NCBI GenBank assembly: GCA_963580455.1
Contig: OY756964.1
Location: forward strand, 1,116,001 to 1,180,000
From: Euonymus europaeus
Lineage: Eukaryota; Streptophyta; Magnoliopsida; Celastrales; Celastraceae
Length of the DNA: 64,000 bases
Reading direction: 5' to 3'
Shown here: one piece after another, positions 63,161-64,000 of the stretch
Position numbering within the stretch: the stretch's first letter is position 1
Layout of the letters: every line of letters begins with the position of its first letter
Position numbers and translations under genes: made by a program
Notes under the pieces: model-generated
Databases searched by the model: none
What the model was told of the DNA's origin: nothing
The model's input: the letters and a program-made list of their open reading frames with translations, nothing else

Positions 63161-64000
63161 CAGAACTCGGAGTCAACGGATATTCATAAAACCGTTTACG
63201 TAAAGAAACCACATTTCGCGGCTAACTAGGTGAAACGAGACCTACATGCCACGAGTTCTGAAATCGAAATCCGAAATGCTAGGATTGTAGAGCTCGAAAA
63301 GTAGTGTGAAATCAAGCTAAAAATCACAGAATTCAGAACTCGGAATCAACGGATATTCATAAAACCGTTTACGTAAAGAAACCACATTTCGCGGCTAACT
63401 AGGTGAAACGAGACCTACTAGCCACGAGTTCTGAAATTGAAATCCGAAAACCCAGGATTGTAGAGCTCGAAAAGTAGTGTGAAATCAAGCTAAAAATCAC
63501 CGAATTCAGAACTCGGAGTCAACGGATATTCATAAAACCGTTTACGTAAAGAAACCACATTTCGCGGCTAACTAGGTGAAACGAGACCTACAAGCCACGA
63601 GTTCTGAAATCAAAATCCGAAACGCCAGGATTGTAGAGCTCGAAAAGTAGTGTGAAATCAAGCTAAAAATCACCGAATTCAGAACTCGGAGTCCATGGAT
63701 ATTCATAAAAACGTTTACGTAAAGAAACCACATTTCGCGGCTAAGTAGGTGAAACGAGACCTAGTAGCCACGAGTTCTGAAATCAAAATCCGAAAACCCA
63801 AGATTGTAGAGCTCGAAAAGTAGTGTGAAATCAAGCTAAAAATCACCGAATTCAGAACTCGGAGTCAACGGATATTCATAAAACCGTTTACGTAAAGAAA
63901 CCACATTTCGCGGCTAACTAGGTGAAACGAGACCTACTAGCCACGAGTTCTGAAATCGAAATCCAAAAACCCAGGATTGTAGAGCTCGAAAAGTAGTGTG
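63160..64000 (+). repeat. third partial copy of the 8-monomer unit, cut by the window end
   Basis: From about 63160 the order CCTACATGCC (63241), CACAGAATTC, CCTACAAGCC, GTCCATGG (63691), CTAAGTAGG, CCTAGTAGCC and CCAAAAACCC follows that of 59704-60540 at offset 3460 (20 x 173). It is still matching when the window ends, so the HOR probably continues beyond it. A change to AAAACGTTTACG at about 63709 and CGCGG in place of TGCGG are private to this copy. Confidence 0.75.

Larger units (their letters stand above)
1..64000 (+). repeat. 173-bp satellite array, 370 monomers
   Basis: The whole window is a head-to-tail array of one 173-bp unit. Successive unit starts fall at 1, 174, 347, 520 and so on to 63988, which gives 370 complete units plus 13 bases. 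Every unit examined has the same orientation, and no other sequence interrupts the array. A hand-built consensus has about 66 A, 35 T, 37 C and 35 G (about 42% GC). The segment from unit position 11 to about 118 is strongly conserved. Most differences between units fall at positions 119-126 and 137-165. Known biology: satellites with units of about 150-180 bp are typical of plant and animal centromeres. Inference: this is centromeric or pericentromeric DNA of a eukaryote, probably a plant. I do not recognise the family. There is no gene in any stretch of the window. Confidence 0.98.

Noticed and set aside
1..64000. CRISPR array
   Set aside because: There are no short repeats separated by unrelated spacers. 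The whole 173-bp unit repeats, variable segments are alleles of one sequence, and no cas genes are present.
1..64000. CENP-B box
   Set aside because: Candidates starting with TTCG, such as TTCGCGGCTAACTAGG on the plus strand or TTCGAGCTC on the minus strand, lack the required A and CGGG at the set spacing.
1..64000. Transposon, LTR or terminal inverted repeats
   Set aside because: No element-length unique sequence, no target-site duplication and no coding domain. The inverted repeat found is inside every monomer and belongs to the satellite.
1..64000. Assignment to a named satellite (for example Arabidopsis CEN180, rice CentO, human alpha satellite, Rhynchospora Tyba)
   Set aside because: The unit does not match what I know of CEN180, CentO or alpha satellite. 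For Tyba, of similar length, I cannot recall the sequence well enough to judge. A BLAST of one unit against satellite databases would settle it.
1..64000. Undescribed multi-gene system
   Set aside because: There is no stretch outside the satellite in which genes could lie, and all frames of typical units are closed by stops.

Overview
The whole 64-kb window is one uninterrupted tandem satellite array. The unit is 173 bp. All copies are head-to-tail in one orientation, and the array runs through both window edges. Taking position 1 as the start of a unit (GAAAAGTAGTG...), I count 370 complete monomers followed by 13 bases of the next one starting at 63988. The window is only 23 bases shorter than 370 x 173, and I can assign all 23 to specific small indels. 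I see no gene, tRNA, rRNA, transposon, microsatellite, telomere repeat or unique sequence.

The organism is eukaryotic. A near-nucleosome-length monomer, megabase-style purity and nested higher-order repeats (HORs) are what centromeric or pericentromeric satellites of plants and animals look like. I lean towards a flowering plant, but I do not recognise the monomer family, so the species is left open. By hand count the monomer is about 42% GC, with a marked A-over-T strand skew and more CpG than expected.

Layout by region. 0-7 kb: diverged 16-mer and 12-mer relationships. 6.1-17.2 kb: a nearly identical 32-monomer (5534 bp) tandem duplication that contains an older 9-monomer duplication. 15.7-18.9 kb: an 11-monomer duplication. 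19.45-24.64 kb: a 15-monomer (2594 bp) duplication with one mismatch noticed. 25-33 kb: 5-mer, 8-mer and 3-mer duplications. 33-40 kb: a domain built from 7-, 8- and 9-monomer units. 26.8-29.9 kb recurs at 39.8-42.9 kb, about 12.97 kb away, on the other side of that domain. 42-48 kb: two 9-monomer (1556 bp) tandem pairs. 48-58 kb: mostly irregular, individually diverged monomers with a weak 12-mer relationship and one clear chimeric monomer. 58.3-61.1 kb: an 8-monomer pair whose first part reappears at 63.16 kb and runs off the window.

Nothing here acts as a gene set. Possible function lies in the DNA itself: a perfect TTTACGTAAA palindrome, an 11-bp inverted repeat and a possible hairpin in each monomer, together with the record of successive unequal exchanges. 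The four 63-codon open frames in the window are chance openings of the satellite and are explained under rejected items.
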